Assembly: GCA_025358305.1 (NCBI GenBank)
Contig: JANYJZ010000034.1
Coordinates: 1 to 64,000 of the forward strand
Direction of reading: 5' to 3'
From: Ignavibacteriota bacterium
Lineage (GTDB): Bacteria > Bacteroidota > Ignavibacteria > UBA10030 > SZUA-254
DNA length: 64,000 nucleotides
A program made the position numbers and the translations under genes. Shown here piece after piece: positions 31,901 to 41,237 of this stretch (the first letter of the stretch is position 1; each line of letters opens with the position of its first letter). The notes beneath the pieces are model-generated. The model searched no databases, was not told the DNA's origin, and was given only the letters and a program-made list of their open reading frames with translations.

Positions 31901-33292
31901 ATGCTGTCAGATATCAAGAAGATGCAGTTTCATGAGAATATCCTCGGGACGCTCGGTCACACGCCGCTCGTCCGCCTCAACAAGATCACCAAGGGCTTCA
32001 AGGGGCACTTTTTTGCCAAGGTCGAATCCTTCAACCCGGGGGGGTCCGTGAAGGACCGCATCGGGATCGAGATCATCGAGGAGGCCGAACGCGAAGGGCG
32101 CCTGCGCCCCGGCGGGACGATCGTCGAAGCAACCTCCGGCAACACCGGCATGGGGCTCGCGATCGCAGCCGCCATCAAAGGGTACAAGTGCGTCTTCACC
32201 ATACCCGACAAGATGAGCATGGAGAAGATCCGGCTCCTCAGGGCCTTTGGCGCCGAGGTCATCGTCACCCCCACGGCCGTCCCCCACGAGTCGCCGGAGA
32301 GCTACACGGAGGTCGCCAAGCGCGTCGTTCGGGAGACCCCGAACTCGATCCTTGCCAACCAGTATTTCAACCCCAAGAACCCCGAAGCGCACTATAGGAC
32401 CACGGGCCCCGAGATCTGGGACCAAACCGGCGGACAGATCGATTACTTCGTCGCGGGCGTCGGGACGGGCGGGACCATCTCCGGCATCGGGAAGTTCCTC
32501 AAGGAGAAGAACCCGAACGTCAAGATCATCGGCATCGACCCGAAAGGCTCCGTCCTCAAGGAGTACTTCTACACGAAGACCTATCCCCACATCCTGAAGA
32601 CCTACAAGGTCGAGGGGATCGGCCAGGACTGGCTCCCGGGCACGCTCAACTTCGACGTCATCGACGACATGGTCGAGGTCAACGACAAGGAGTCGTTCAC
32701 GATGTGCCGGAAGCTCACGCGCGAGGAGGGGCTTTTTGCAGGCGGTTCGTGCGGCACGGCGATGGCCGGCGCGCTGAAGTACGCCGCGGAGCACATGAAG
32801 GAGAACGAGGTGATGGTCGTCCTCCTCCCCGACACCGGCGAGCGCTATTTAAGCAAGATCTATAACGACGACTGGATGCGCGAGAACGGGTTCCTCACGC
32901 CCGACCGCGTCACCGTCAAGTACGTCCTCCAGAACAAGGCGAAGACGGTGCAGCAGCTCATCACCATCGATTCCACCGCGAGCGTCCAGACAGCGCTCGA
33001 TCTGTTCAAGCAGCATGACGTCTCGCAGCTTCCCGTCCTCGAAAAGGGGAAGCCCGTCGGCACGATCCTCGACAGCGCGCTTCTCACCGCCGTCCTGTCG
33101 GATAAGAGCAAGCTCAACGATACCGTCAAGTCGCTCATGGAGCCGGCGTTCCCGGTCATCGGGACCTCCTCGCCGATCGAGCACGCGATCGACCTCCTGA
33201 AAAAGAAGGATTCCGCCGTGTTGATCGAAGAGGACCAGCACATCGTCGGGATCCTGACGCGGTACGACGTCATTGAATACATGGCGCGCTGA
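31901..33292 (+). CDS. Cystathionine beta-synthase (PLP domain plus CBS pair)
   Basis: ATG 31901 follows a cggag ribosome site, giving 463 residues. The PLP domain (1-320) binds cofactor through Lys51 in FNPGGSVKDRIG, with the loop EATSGNTGMGLA and the phosphate cup GTGGTISGIG. Two CBS motifs fill the C-terminus (about 330-463), as in eukaryote-like CBS, but there is no heme-binding N-terminus. It condenses homocysteine with serine to cystathionine. The next gene encodes the partner enzyme, so the pair gives reverse transsulfuration. A cysteine-synthase activity cannot be excluded. Confidence 0.9.
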   Translation: MLSDIKKMQFHENILGTLGHTPLVRLNKITKGFKGHFFAKVESFNPGGSVKDRIGIEIIEEAEREGRLRPGGTIVEATSGNTGMGLAIAAAIKGYKCVFTIPDKMSMEKIRLLRAFGAEVIVTPTAVPHESPESYTEVAKRVVRETPNSILANQYFNPKNPEAHYRTTGPEIWDQTGGQIDYFVAGVGTGGTISGIGKFLKEKNPNVKIIGIDPKGSVLKEYFYTKTYPHILKTYKVEGIGQDWLPGTLNFDVIDDMVEVNDKESFTMCRKLTREEGLFAGGSCGTAMAGALKYAAEHMKENEVMVVLLPDTGERYLSKIYNDDWMRENGFLTPDRVTVKYVLQNKAKTVQQLITIDSTASVQTALDLFKQHDVSQLPVLEKGKPVGTILDSALLTAVLSDKSKLNDTVKSLMEPAFPVIGTSSPIEHAIDLLKKKDSAVLIEEDQHIVGILTRYDVIEYMAR

Positions 33293-33341
33293 CACGCGCG
33301 CGCAACAGAAGACCACTTCTCCCACACACACGGATATACCC

Positions 33342-34481
33342 ATGACCATGCGTTTTTCCACCAAAGCGATCCATGCAGGCCAGCACGCCGACCCGACGAA
33401 CGGGGCGGTGATGACCCCCGTCTACCTGACGTCGACATACGCCCAACCGGAACTCGGCAAGAACAAAGGCTACGAGTACTCCCGGGTCTCGAACCCGACC
33501 CGGGATGCTCTCGAACGCAACATCGCCGCCTTGGAAAACGGGCGCCACGGCATGGCGTTCGGCTCGGGCATGGCGGCGATCGACGCCATCTTCCATCTCC
33601 TCAAGCCGGGGGACCACGTCATCGCCTCCGACAGCGTCTACGGCGGCACGTACCGGATCGCGAAGATGATCCTCGAGGACTACGGTCTGAAGTTCGACTT
33701 CATCAACATGACCCACGCTGCGGACGTCGAGAAGGCGATCAAGAAGAACACGAAGATGATCTTCATCGAGACCCCGGCGAATCCGACGATGGAGATCACC
33801 GATCTCCACGCGATCGCGACCATCGCCCATGAGCACCGCCTGACGGTGGTCTGCGACAATACGTTCGCCACCCCGTACCTCCAGCGGCCGCTCGAGCACG
33901 GCGTCGACGTCGTCGTCCACAGCCTCACGAAATACCTCAACGGCCACAGCGACATGCTCGGCGGGATCGTCGTGACGAACAGCGCGAAGATCGCCGAACG
34001 CTTGCGGTTCCTCCAGAAGGCGATCGGCGGGATCCTGAGTCCGTTCGACGCGTGGCTCTGCCTGCGCGGCACGAAGACCCTTCCCGTCCGGATGGAGCGG
34101 CACGGCAAAAGCGCGATGCTCATCGCGAAGTGGCTTGAACGGCGGAAGAAAGTGAAGAAGGTCTATTACCCCGGCCTCGCCACCCACCCGCAGCACCGCC
34201 TCGCCGCGAAGCAGATGAAGAACTTCGGCGGCATGATCTCCTTCGACCTCGGCTCGTACGGCGCGGCGAAGGCGTTTTTGAAGCACCTGAAGATCTGCAC
34301 GCTCGCCGAGAGCCTCGGCGGCGTCGAGACCCTGATCACCCACCCGGCGACGATGACGCACGCCTCGATCCCCGTGGAGATCCGGAACAAGATCGGTATC
34401 ACCGACGGGCTGGTGCGCATCTCGGTCGGCCTCGAGGACGTCGAAGACCTCATCGCGGACCTGAAGCAGGCGCTTCGCTGA
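33342..34481 (+). CDS. Cystathionine gamma-lyase/gamma-synthase family enzyme
   Basis: The 379-residue Cys/Met-metabolism PLP enzyme starts at ATG 33342, with an alternative at 33348. PLP is bound by Lys197 in VVHSLTKYLNGHSD, and the phrases YSRVSNPTRDALE and FIETPANPTMEITD are typical. Next to cystathionine beta-synthase, the lyase direction (cystathionine to cysteine, 2-oxobutyrate and ammonia) is more likely than gamma-synthase; sequence alone does not separate them. It follows the CBS gene by 49 bp. Confidence 0.92.
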   Translation: MTMRFSTKAIHAGQHADPTNGAVMTPVYLTSTYAQPELGKNKGYEYSRVSNPTRDALERNIAALENGRHGMAFGSGMAAIDAIFHLLKPGDHVIASDSVYGGTYRIAKMILEDYGLKFDFINMTHAADVEKAIKKNTKMIFIETPANPTMEITDLHAIATIAHEHRLTVVCDNTFATPYLQRPLEHGVDVVVHSLTKYLNGHSDMLGGIVVTNSAKIAERLRFLQKAIGGILSPFDAWLCLRGTKTLPVRMERHGKSAMLIAKWLERRKKVKKVYYPGLATHPQHRLAAKQMKNFGGMISFDLGSYGAAKAFLKHLKICTLAESLGGVETLITHPATMTHASIPVEIRNKIGITDGLVRISVGLEDVEDLIADLKQALR

Positions 34482-34538
34482 TTCCGTTATCGAAAGGGGC
34501 ATTTTTCCCCGGGCGGGCTTCCCGACCGTCCCGGCGGA

Positions 34539-34567
34539 TTGCGAAGGAGCAAGTTTTTTCTTACATT
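34539..34567 (+). promoter_or_regulatory. Promoter of the EIIA-hisS-lgt-rlmB operon
   Basis: TTGCGA (34539-34544) and TACATT (34562-34567) are exactly 17 bp apart, about 80 bp before the ATG at 34648. Confidence 0.72.
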
Positions 34568-34647
34568 CATTCACACTTTTTCTAACCAAAAGCAGAGGGG
34601 CCTCTCGAGCCTGAGGCCGGCGCCCTCCCAACGAAGGCATTGCAGGA

Positions 34648-35118
34648 ATGAAGATCAGCGATATCCTTGACGAGACGCTCGTCGTAAACAACCTTCCCGG
34701 TCAGACCAAAGAAGAGATCATCAACGCCCTTGTGGAGGTCGTCAGCAAGTCCTCCAAGGTGCTCGACAAGGAGAAGGTCCGCACCGCGATCTTCGACCGG
34801 GAGAAGATCATGTCGACCGGCGTCGGGAACGGGTTCGCCATCCCGCACGGCAAGACGGACGCCGTGTCGGACATCGTCGCCGCCTTCTGCGTGACCGCGG
34901 AGCCGATCAACTACCAGTCCTTGGACGACAAGCCGGTCCGGCTCGTGTTCCTCCTCGTCGGCAAGGACAATCTCATCGGGCCGCACATCAAGCTTCTCAG
35001 CCGCATTTCCCGGCTCATGAACAAGGAAGAATTCCGGAACAAGCTTCTGGAAACGAAGTCCTCACGGGAGATCATTGACACGTTCAAACTCGAAGAAGCA
35101 AACTACTCCGAGATGTGA
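34648..35118 (+). CDS. PTS EIIA domain protein (PtsN/fructose type)
   Basis: A 156-residue single-domain EIIA of the mannitol/fructose/Ntr family. The phospho-acceptor is His67 in GNGFAIPHGKTDAV. No EIIB, EIIC, HPr or EI gene lies nearby, which favours a regulatory, PtsN-like role over sugar uptake (inference). Its neighbours are hisS and lgt, a different context from the rpoN-linked ptsN of proteobacteria. It is the first gene of its transcription unit. Confidence 0.88.
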   Translation: MKISDILDETLVVNNLPGQTKEEIINALVEVVSKSSKVLDKEKVRTAIFDREKIMSTGVGNGFAIPHGKTDAVSDIVAAFCVTAEPINYQSLDDKPVRLVFLLVGKDNLIGPHIKLLSRISRLMNKEEFRNKLLETKSSREIIDTFKLEEANYSEM

Positions 35119-35175
35119 TCTCGGGACCTTTCCTTCCCGTCCTTTCCAATCGATCCGTCATCAAACGGAGCAGTC

Positions 35176-36438
35176 TTGAAATTTAAATCGCTCAAAGGCA
35201 CCAGGGACGTCCTCCCCGGCGAAAGCCACCGGTGGCAGTATGTCGAACAGGCCATCCGGAGCGTCATGCACAGGTTCAACTACCGCGAGATCCGCACGCC
35301 GGTCTTCGAGGAGACGGCACTCTTCGCCCGCGGCATCGGCGAGCTCACCGACATCGTCGGGAAGGAGATGTACACCTTCACCGACCGGAGCGAGACAAGC
35401 GTGACCCTGAAGCCGGAAATGACCGCCTCGGTCATACGGTCGTACATCCAGAACAACCTCGGCGAGCAGCTCCCGCTGGTGAAGGTCTACTACCTCTCCC
35501 CCATGTTTCGGCAAGAGCGCCCACAGGCGGGACGCCTCCGGCAGTTCCACCAGTTCGGCGCCGAGGCGATCGGCGGCCAGGCGGCCGCGATCGACGCGGA
35601 GTGCCTCGCGCTCGCCATGGAGGTCTACCGAACGTTGGGCGTGACGAACATGTCCTTGAAGATCAATTCCGTCGGCTGCGAACAGTGCCGCCCGGCGTAC
35701 CGCGAGCTTCTCCAAGGCTTCCTCTCGAACGTCCGGGAGAAGCTTTCGGCCGAAAGTCAGAAACGCTTCGATGCGAACCCCCTGCGGATCCTGGACTCCA
35801 AGGACGAAGGGGACAAGTCCCTCACCGCCCGGGCTCCGCTCATGAAGGACCACCTCTGCAAGGAGTGCGCGGACCATTTCGTGGAACTTCAATCGACGCT
35901 CCTTGCGCAGAAGATCCCCTTCGAGATCGACGGTCGGATCGTCCGGGGCCTCGATTACTACACGAAGACCGCCTTTGAGATCGTCAGCACCGACCTGGGT
36001 TCCCAGGACGCCTTGGCGGGAGGCGGCCGGTACGACCTCCTCGTCGAGCAGCTCGGCGGAAAGCCGACTCCATCGGTCGGATTTGCCGCCGGGATCGAAC
36101 GCCTCCTCATGGTCATGGACCAGGCGAAGCTCTTCTCGGGCAACGAGCCGCATCCGTTCCTCTTTCTCGCCGCGGCGGACGACGATGGCCGCGCGTGGGC
36201 ATCGAAGGCGAGCATGGAACTTCGGCGCGCCGGCATTGCAACAGAGCTCGACTTGCTCGGCCGGAGCCTCAAGTCGCAGCTGAAGGAAGCGGACCGCCAA
36301 AAGGCGGACTACGTCCTGGTGGTCGGCGCGGCAGAGCTCGCCAAGAACGCGGCGACGTTGAAACAGATGGCCACCGGTGACCACCGGACGATCGGCCTGT
36401 CGGACCTCGCGGCCGAGATCAATAAACTCAGTTCATAA
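35176..36438 (+). CDS. hisS: Histidyl-tRNA synthetase
   Basis: A 420-residue class II synthetase with motif 1 around YREIRTPVFEETALFARGIG, motif 2 in LKPEMTASVIRSY and MFRQERPQAGRLRQFHQFG, the histidine loop VRGLDYYTKTAFE, and motif 3 in VGFAAGIERL. The anticodon-binding domain is at the C-terminus. It starts with TTG at 35176, 6 nt after acggag; no suitable ATG is nearby. The typical opening KSLKGTRDVLPGE supports this start. Confidence 0.97.
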   Translation: MKFKSLKGTRDVLPGESHRWQYVEQAIRSVMHRFNYREIRTPVFEETALFARGIGELTDIVGKEMYTFTDRSETSVTLKPEMTASVIRSYIQNNLGEQLPLVKVYYLSPMFRQERPQAGRLRQFHQFGAEAIGGQAAAIDAECLALAMEVYRTLGVTNMSLKINSVGCEQCRPAYRELLQGFLSNVREKLSAESQKRFDANPLRILDSKDEGDKSLTARAPLMKDHLCKECADHFVELQSTLLAQKIPFEIDGRIVRGLDYYTKTAFEIVSTDLGSQDALAGGGRYDLLVEQLGGKPTPSVGFAAGIERLLMVMDQAKLFSGNEPHPFLFLAAADDDGRAWASKASMELRRAGIATELDLLGRSLKSQLKEADRQKADYVLVVGAAELAKNAATLKQMATGDHRTIGLSDLAAEINKLSS

Positions 36439-36451
36439 CGCACGCACGTAC

Positions 36452-37276
36452 ATGTACCCCCGATTATTCCAGTTCGGTCCCTTCACCGTCTACAGTTACG
36501 GCCTCATGCTCGGCCTCGGGTTCATCGTCGCGAGCATCGTCCTGACGAAGGAACTCCGGCGCAAGCACATCGACCCGAACCTCGGCAGCACGATCACGCT
36601 CCTGGCCGTCATCTTTGGCGTCTCGGGCTCGAAGATCCTCTATCTCCTGGAAAATTGGAGCGATTTCATCCGGACGCCCTCGATGGCGTTCTCCCCCGGC
36701 GGGCTCACCTGGTACGGCGGGTTCTTCCTCGCAACCGCGGCGATCATGATCTACGCCCGGAAGAAGAAGATCCCGTTCCTGAAGATCTGCGACGCGTCGG
36801 CCCCCGCGATCATGCTCGCCTACGGCGTCGCGCGTATCGGATGCCACCTCTCCGGCGACGGGGACTACGGCATGCCGACGAGCCTCCCCTGGGGGATGGT
36901 CTATTCCGCCGGCACGTATCCCCCGTCGATCGCGTTCCGGGACTTTCCCGACGTCGTCGCGAAGTACGGCGTCAACGGCGTCGTTCCGGACACCATACCG
37001 GTCCACCCGACGCCGCTCTATGAGTTCCTCGCCGGCGTGATCCTTTTTCTGGTCCTCTGGAAGCTCAAAGACCGCCCCGCACCCGACGGGAATATCTTCA
37101 TGATGTATCTGATCCTGTCCGGGATCGCCCGGTTCGCCGTGGAGTTCCTCCGGCTCAATCCGCGCCTTCTCTTCGGGCTCTCCGAGGCGCAGCTTCTTTC
37201 GATCGTAATGATCGGCCTCGGCGTCGTCGGGATCCAGTACTTCAATCGGAAGCAGGAGTCGCACACCACCCCATGA
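36452..37276 (+). CDS. lgt: Prolipoprotein diacylglyceryl transferase
   Basis: ATG 36452 begins the conserved MYPRLFQFGPFTVYSYG. The 274-residue protein has seven predicted helices. The signature usually written GRxGNFxNxE reads ARIGCHLSGDGDYGMPTS, a variant I associate with Bacteroidota enzymes rather than a damaged site. It transfers diacylglycerol to the lipobox cysteine of prolipoproteins, such as the HlyD-like lipoprotein in this window. It overlaps the glutaredoxin gene by 4 bp. Confidence 0.93.
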   Translation: MYPRLFQFGPFTVYSYGLMLGLGFIVASIVLTKELRRKHIDPNLGSTITLLAVIFGVSGSKILYLLENWSDFIRTPSMAFSPGGLTWYGGFFLATAAIMIYARKKKIPFLKICDASAPAIMLAYGVARIGCHLSGDGDYGMPTSLPWGMVYSAGTYPPSIAFRDFPDVVAKYGVNGVVPDTIPVHPTPLYEFLAGVILFLVLWKLKDRPAPDGNIFMMYLILSGIARFAVEFLRLNPRLLFGLSEAQLLSIVMIGLGVVGIQYFNRKQESHTTP

Positions 37277-37518
37277 CGGTCGTGGAGCTTATTTCCAAAG
37301 ACGAGTGCCATCTCTGCGACGTCGCCAGGGACGTCCTCCTGAAGGTCCAGAAGGCCTCGCCGTTCGAACTCAGGCAGACGAAGATCCGCGAGGGGGACGG
37401 CCTCTACGAGACGTACAGCCAGAAGGTTCCTGTCATCCTCGTCAACGGGGCGGTGGCGTTTCATTTCAAGGTTCGGGAGAGCGAGCTGCTGGCAACCCTG
37501 CGGTCGCTCGAAGGCTAA
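37273..37518 (+). CDS. Glutaredoxin-family (DUF836) thiol protein
   Basis: An 81-residue thioredoxin-fold protein with a redox motif Cys12-His-Leu-Cys15 and the cis-proline region QKVPVILVNG. It belongs to the DUF836/glutaredoxin-like family of small cytoplasmic thiol proteins; its substrates are unknown. It overlaps lgt by 4 bp (ATGA), so it is coupled to lipoprotein processing genes by expression only, as far as can be told. Confidence 0.87.
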   Translation: MTVVELISKDECHLCDVARDVLLKVQKASPFELRQTKIREGDGLYETYSQKVPVILVNGAVAFHFKVRESELLATLRSLEG

Positions 37519-37530
37519 AGGATACACGCG

Positions 37531-37695
37531 ATGTACGTCGTAGGAAAAATATTGGAAGCCTTGGGCATCGGATCCCTCGCGATCGCGCTCGTCGAGGGCA
37601 TCTACGGCCACATCAGCTTTGAGTACGGCATGTTCTTTGGCGGCGTCGCGGCATTCCTCATCGGGATGCTGATCGAAAAACGGTATAAAAATTAG
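37531..37695 (+). CDS. Small two-helix membrane protein, unknown
   Basis: A 54-residue frame with two hydrophobic segments (about 8-20 and 28-46; YGMFFGGVAAFLIGML) and a basic C-terminus (EKRYKN). It sits 12 bp after the glutaredoxin gene with an aaagg ribosome site and ends 17 bp before rlmB. Position, spacing and amino-acid make-up suggest a real gene. I do not recognise a family. Confidence 0.65.
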   Translation: MYVVGKILEALGIGSLAIALVEGIYGHISFEYGMFFGGVAAFLIGMLIEKRYKN

Positions 37696-37712
37696 GATTG
37701 GAAGGGGCGAAT

Positions 37713-38912
37713 ATGAAAAAACGAGGCAGATCAGAACCGCGACGCACGGAACCCTGGCGTTCCAGTGGACAATCGAACTTCAACCGGAACGACCCGCGGA
37801 AGTCCGACGGGCCCTACGGCGGGCCGAAGGGCCCGGGACGTCCGGACCACCGGAAGCCGAGTTCCCGGTACGCTCCCCCGCCGAAGGTCAATCCTGTCTA
37901 TCAGGACCCGAACCAGCAGGCGCCCAAGAAGCAGGACCCGCGCTTCTCCGCCCCCAACCGCGGAGGACACCGGAGACCGGATCCCCGGTCATCCGGCCCG
38001 CACCGGCCCGGACCACGGCGGCCCGACTCCCGGTATCCCGATCCGATCAGTTCACCTCCCCGGAAGAAGGAACCCCGGACGAAGCTCGGCTACCCGGAGA
38101 AGAGACGGTTTGAACCGCCGGCCCCGGAGCCGGTCGAGCAGGCGCCGATACCCGTGGCGGCACCCGAACCGGGTCCGAACCTCATCTCGGGCCGCAATCC
38201 CGTCATCGAAGCGCTGCGCGCCGGCACGACGCCGATCGAAAAGGTGTTTCTCCTCGCGGGCGTGAAGGGCGAAGGGATCGAGAAGATCAAGACGCTCGCC
38301 AAGCGGAACGGGATCATCTGCACGGAGGTCGGCAAGCAGAAGTTCCGCGAGTTCGCCAGCGACACGCTCACCCAAGGCGTCGTCGCGATCGTGGGCATCA
38401 AGGAGTATGTCGACATCGTCGACATACTCTCCATCGCGCAGAAGAAGAACGAGGCCCCCTGCCTTCTCATTTTGGATGAGATCGAGGACCCCCACAACCT
38501 CGGGGCGCTCATCCGAACGGCGGAGTGCGCCGGCATTCACGGCGTCGTCATACCGAAGCACCATGCGGCCACGGTAAATCAGACCGTCGCCAAGACCTCC
38601 GCCGGTGCGAGCGAGCACCTGCCGGTGGCGAAAGTGGTCAACATCGCGCAGACGATCGACGAACTGAAGAAGGAAGGGGTTTGGATCGTGGGGACCGACG
38701 ACAGCGCCGATAAGGCGTTCACACAAGTGGACTTCAAGGTCCCCGTGGCGATCGTCATCGGCAACGAGGGGAAAGGGATCCGCCAGCTTGTCAGAGAGAA
38801 GTGCGACTTCCTGGTGAAGATCCCGCTCTATGGGAAGATCGGCTCGTTGAACGCGTCTGTGGCAGGAGCGCTCGTGATGTACGAGATGGTGAAGCAGCGA
38901 AAGGCGTTGTAA
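37713..38912 (+). CDS. rlmB: 23S rRNA (guanosine-2251-2'-O)-methyltransferase with long disordered N-terminus
   Basis: ATG 37713 follows ggaagggg, and the product has 399 residues. The C-terminal 245 residues are a standard SpoU/TrmH-family RlmB: ISGRNPVIEALRAG, motif 1 NLGALIRTAE, motif 2 VIGNEGKGI and motif 3 IPLYGKIGSLNASVAGAL. It methylates G2251 in the ribosomal P-loop. Residues 1-155 form an extension rich in Arg, Pro, Gly and Ser with repeated RRPDxR and RxPDP-like units. E. coli RlmB (243 residues) lacks this part. The extension is probably disordered and may bind RNA (inference). Confidence 0.93.
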   Translation: MKKRGRSEPRRTEPWRSSGQSNFNRNDPRKSDGPYGGPKGPGRPDHRKPSSRYAPPPKVNPVYQDPNQQAPKKQDPRFSAPNRGGHRRPDPRSSGPHRPGPRRPDSRYPDPISSPPRKKEPRTKLGYPEKRRFEPPAPEPVEQAPIPVAAPEPGPNLISGRNPVIEALRAGTTPIEKVFLLAGVKGEGIEKIKTLAKRNGIICTEVGKQKFREFASDTLTQGVVAIVGIKEYVDIVDILSIAQKKNEAPCLLILDEIEDPHNLGALIRTAECAGIHGVVIPKHHAATVNQTVAKTSAGASEHLPVAKVVNIAQTIDELKKEGVWIVGTDDSADKAFTQVDFKVPVAIVIGNEGKGIRQLVREKCDFLVKIPLYGKIGSLNASVAGALVMYEMVKQRKAL

Positions 38913-39110
38913 ATTCATACCTCCTCTCTCCCGAACAACTTCCGTCCGCCCCGACCGTCGTTCTGCGACAGGATCACCCCTGTCGAAGCACCCTTTGATG
39001 CCAGACGATCACGCTCTCACCGTCGGCCGGCAACGAACCGGTGCGGCCCGACGCGGTACGCATGGGAACCGCGCCGCAGCGCGATCGATCGAAGTGCCGG
39101 GACATGCGAT

Positions 39111-39139
39111 TTGATTTCGAAGGAAAAAAGGGGTATACA
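39111..39139 (+). promoter_or_regulatory. Promoter of the KimA-like transporter gene
   Basis: TTGATT (39111-39116) and TATACA (39134-39139) are exactly 17 bp apart, with the start codon 55 bp further on. The preceding 38913-39110 stretch holds only a weak 7-bp hairpin (38966-38985) that may end rlmB transcription. Confidence 0.68.
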
Positions 39140-39194
39140 TGTCAGTTCCTGATGCGGCGGTCTGCCGTTATTCTCACGAATTATTGATGATTTG

Positions 39195-41237
39195 ATGGAT
39201 ACTCCCGGTGCCGGGGATGGTGAAATTCCCCCTGAACGAGATACCGTTGCGTCTCTCGCCTCGAAGGTCAAGCGCGTGGTCTTCGGGGCTCCCCGCAATG
39301 TTACCGACCCGGGCGTCTTTCACCGGATTTCTCTTATCGCATTTCTGGCCTGGGTGGGACTTGGCGCCGACGGCCTCTCCTCGTCCGCGTATGGTCCCGA
39401 TGAGTCGTTCCGGGCGATCGGCGACCATGCGTATCTCGCCATCGGCCTTGCCGCCGCCACCGCGTTCACCGTGTTCATCATCTCGTACGCGTACTCGCGC
39501 ATCATCGAGCATTTTCCGTTCGGCGGCGGCGGATATGTCGTCGCCAGCAAGCTCCTCGGGCCAAAGTACGGGGTCATCTCGGGATCGGCGCTGATCGTCG
39601 ACTATATCCTCACCATTTCGGTATCCATCGCGAGCGGCGCCGACCAGGTCTTCAGTCTTCTTCCTCCCCATTACGCGCAGTACAAGCTGGGCATCGTTAC
39701 GTTCGTCATCGGGGGGATGACGATCCTCAATCTGCGCGGGGTGAAGGAATCCGTCACCGCGATGATGCCCATCTTTCTCGTGTTCCTCTTTTCGCACGTC
39801 GTTCTGATCTTCGGAGGAATGATCACGCACGCGTTCGCCGCCGGCGCCGTCGTCACTGAGGTGCAGCACTCGTACTCCCACGGCTTGACGACGCTGGGTT
39901 ATGCGGGCATGTTCGCCCTGTTCCTGCGCGCGTACTCGATGGGCGCTGGAACGTACACGGGGATCGAGGCCGTCTCGAACGGCATTCAGATCATGCGGGA
40001 GCCGAAGGTCGCGACCGCGCGAAAGACCATGCTCTACATGGCGGTCTCCCTCGCGGTCACCGCTGGCGGCATCCTCATCTGCTATTTGCTGTTCCATGTC
40101 ACGCCGGAAGCAGGCAAGACGATGAATGCCGTCCTCGCCGAACGGTTCAGCGAGGGCTGGGCGGTCGCCGGCATCCCGATCGGCAGGGCGTTCGTCTTCA
40201 TCATTCTCGTTTCGGAGGCCGCCTTACTGTTCGTCGCCGCACAGGCGGGGTTCATCGACGGACCGAGGGTCATGTCCAACATGGCGATGGATTCGTACCT
40301 GCCGCACCGGTTCAGCTCGTTATCGGACAGGCTCACCATGCGCAACGGGGTCGTTCTCATCGCCGTTGCCGCGCTTCTGACGCTCTTCTATACGAAGGGG
40401 GACACGAGCACGCTGATCTTGATGTACTCGATCAACGTGTTTCTGACCTTTTCGCTCTCCGAAATGGGGATGGTACGCTATTGGATCCAGAACCGCCGCA
40501 CGTACCCCGATTGGAGCCGGCATATCGTCATCCATCTCATCGGCCTCGTGCTGTGCTTGTCGATTCTTATCGTCAGCCTGTATGAAAAATTCACGCAGGG
40601 AGGCTGGATCACCCTCGTCGTCACGGCTGCGCTCATCGGTCTGTGCATCTGGATCAAGAACCACTACGACGTCGTCAAACAGCACCTCATGCGTCTCGAC
40701 GACATCCTGACCGACATTCCGCAATCCTCAGACGCAACAGTGCGCGTGGTGGAGCCGAAGGCCCAGACAGCCGTACTCCTGGTGAACAATTACGGCGGCC
40801 TGGGGATCCACTCATTGCTCTCGATCATCAGACTCTTCCCCAGCACGTTCCGGAATATCATCTTCGTCTCGGTGAACGTGGTCGATGCGGGATTGATGAA
40901 AGGCGTCGATGATGTCAATCAGTCGCTGACGGAGACCGAAATAACGCTCAAAAAGTACGTGGCGCTTGCCAATAGCCTGGGGATCGCGGCGGGTTTTCGG
41001 ATGACCGTGGGCACTGATGTTCTGGACGAGGCGGAGGCGTTGTGCCTGAAGGTGTCGAAGGAGTTCCCCCGGTCGGTCTTCTTCGCCGGCAAGCTTGTGT
41101 TTCAACGGGAGCGTTGGTACCAGAGGCTGCTCCATAATGAGACGGCGAATCAATTCCAGCGACGACTGCAGTTCGCTGGACTCAATACGATGGTCCTCCC
41201 CGTCCGGATCTTCGCCGCCACGCCTTCAACCCGCTGA
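39195..41237 (+). CDS. KimA-like APC-superfamily transporter, probable potassium symporter
   Basis: The ATG at 39195 is used although no clear ribosome site precedes it. The product is 680 residues: about 12 helices, then a 200-residue cytoplasmic domain of universal-stress-protein type (from AQTAVLLVNNYGG). It aligns by eye with Bacillus KimA along its length: GADGLSSSAYG (Asp59, Tyr66), FGGGGYVVASKLLG, VDYILTISVSIASGADQ, ILNLRGVKES and RERWYQRLLHNETA near the end. Residues known to bind potassium in KimA appear conserved. An amino-acid permease role is the alternative. Confidence 0.82.
   Translation: MDTPGAGDGEIPPERDTVASLASKVKRVVFGAPRNVTDPGVFHRISLIAFLAWVGLGADGLSSSAYGPDESFRAIGDHAYLAIGLAAATAFTVFIISYAYSRIIEHFPFGGGGYVVASKLLGPKYGVISGSALIVDYILTISVSIASGADQVFSLLPPHYAQYKLGIVTFVIGGMTILNLRGVKESVTAMMPIFLVFLFSHVVLIFGGMITHAFAAGAVVTEVQHSYSHGLTTLGYAGMFALFLRAYSMGAGTYTGIEAVSNGIQIMREPKVATARKTMLYMAVSLAVTAGGILICYLLFHVTPEAGKTMNAVLAERFSEGWAVAGIPIGRAFVFIILVSEAALLFVAAQAGFIDGPRVMSNMAMDSYLPHRFSSLSDRLTMRNGVVLIAVAALLTLFYTKGDTSTLILMYSINVFLTFSLSEMGMVRYWIQNRRTYPDWSRHIVIHLIGLVLCLSILIVSLYEKFTQGGWITLVVTAALIGLCIWIKNHYDVVKQHLMRLDDILTDIPQSSDATVRVVEPKAQTAVLLVNNYGGLGIHSLLSIIRLFPSTFRNIIFVSVNVVDAGLMKGVDDVNQSLTETEITLKKYVALANSLGIAAGFRMTVGTDVLDEAEALCLKVSKEFPRSVFFAGKLVFQRERWYQRLLHNETANQFQRRLQFAGLNTMVLPVRIFAATPSTR

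Noticed and set aside
36452-37276. Lgt suspected defective because GRxGNFxNxE is not present
   Set aside because: The ARIGCHLSGDGDYG variant, with all other Lgt features, looks like the normal Bacteroidota form.
38913-39194. Possible c-di-AMP riboswitch before the KimA-like gene
   Set aside because: The promoter lies only about 50 bp from the start and no conserved riboswitch core is visible.
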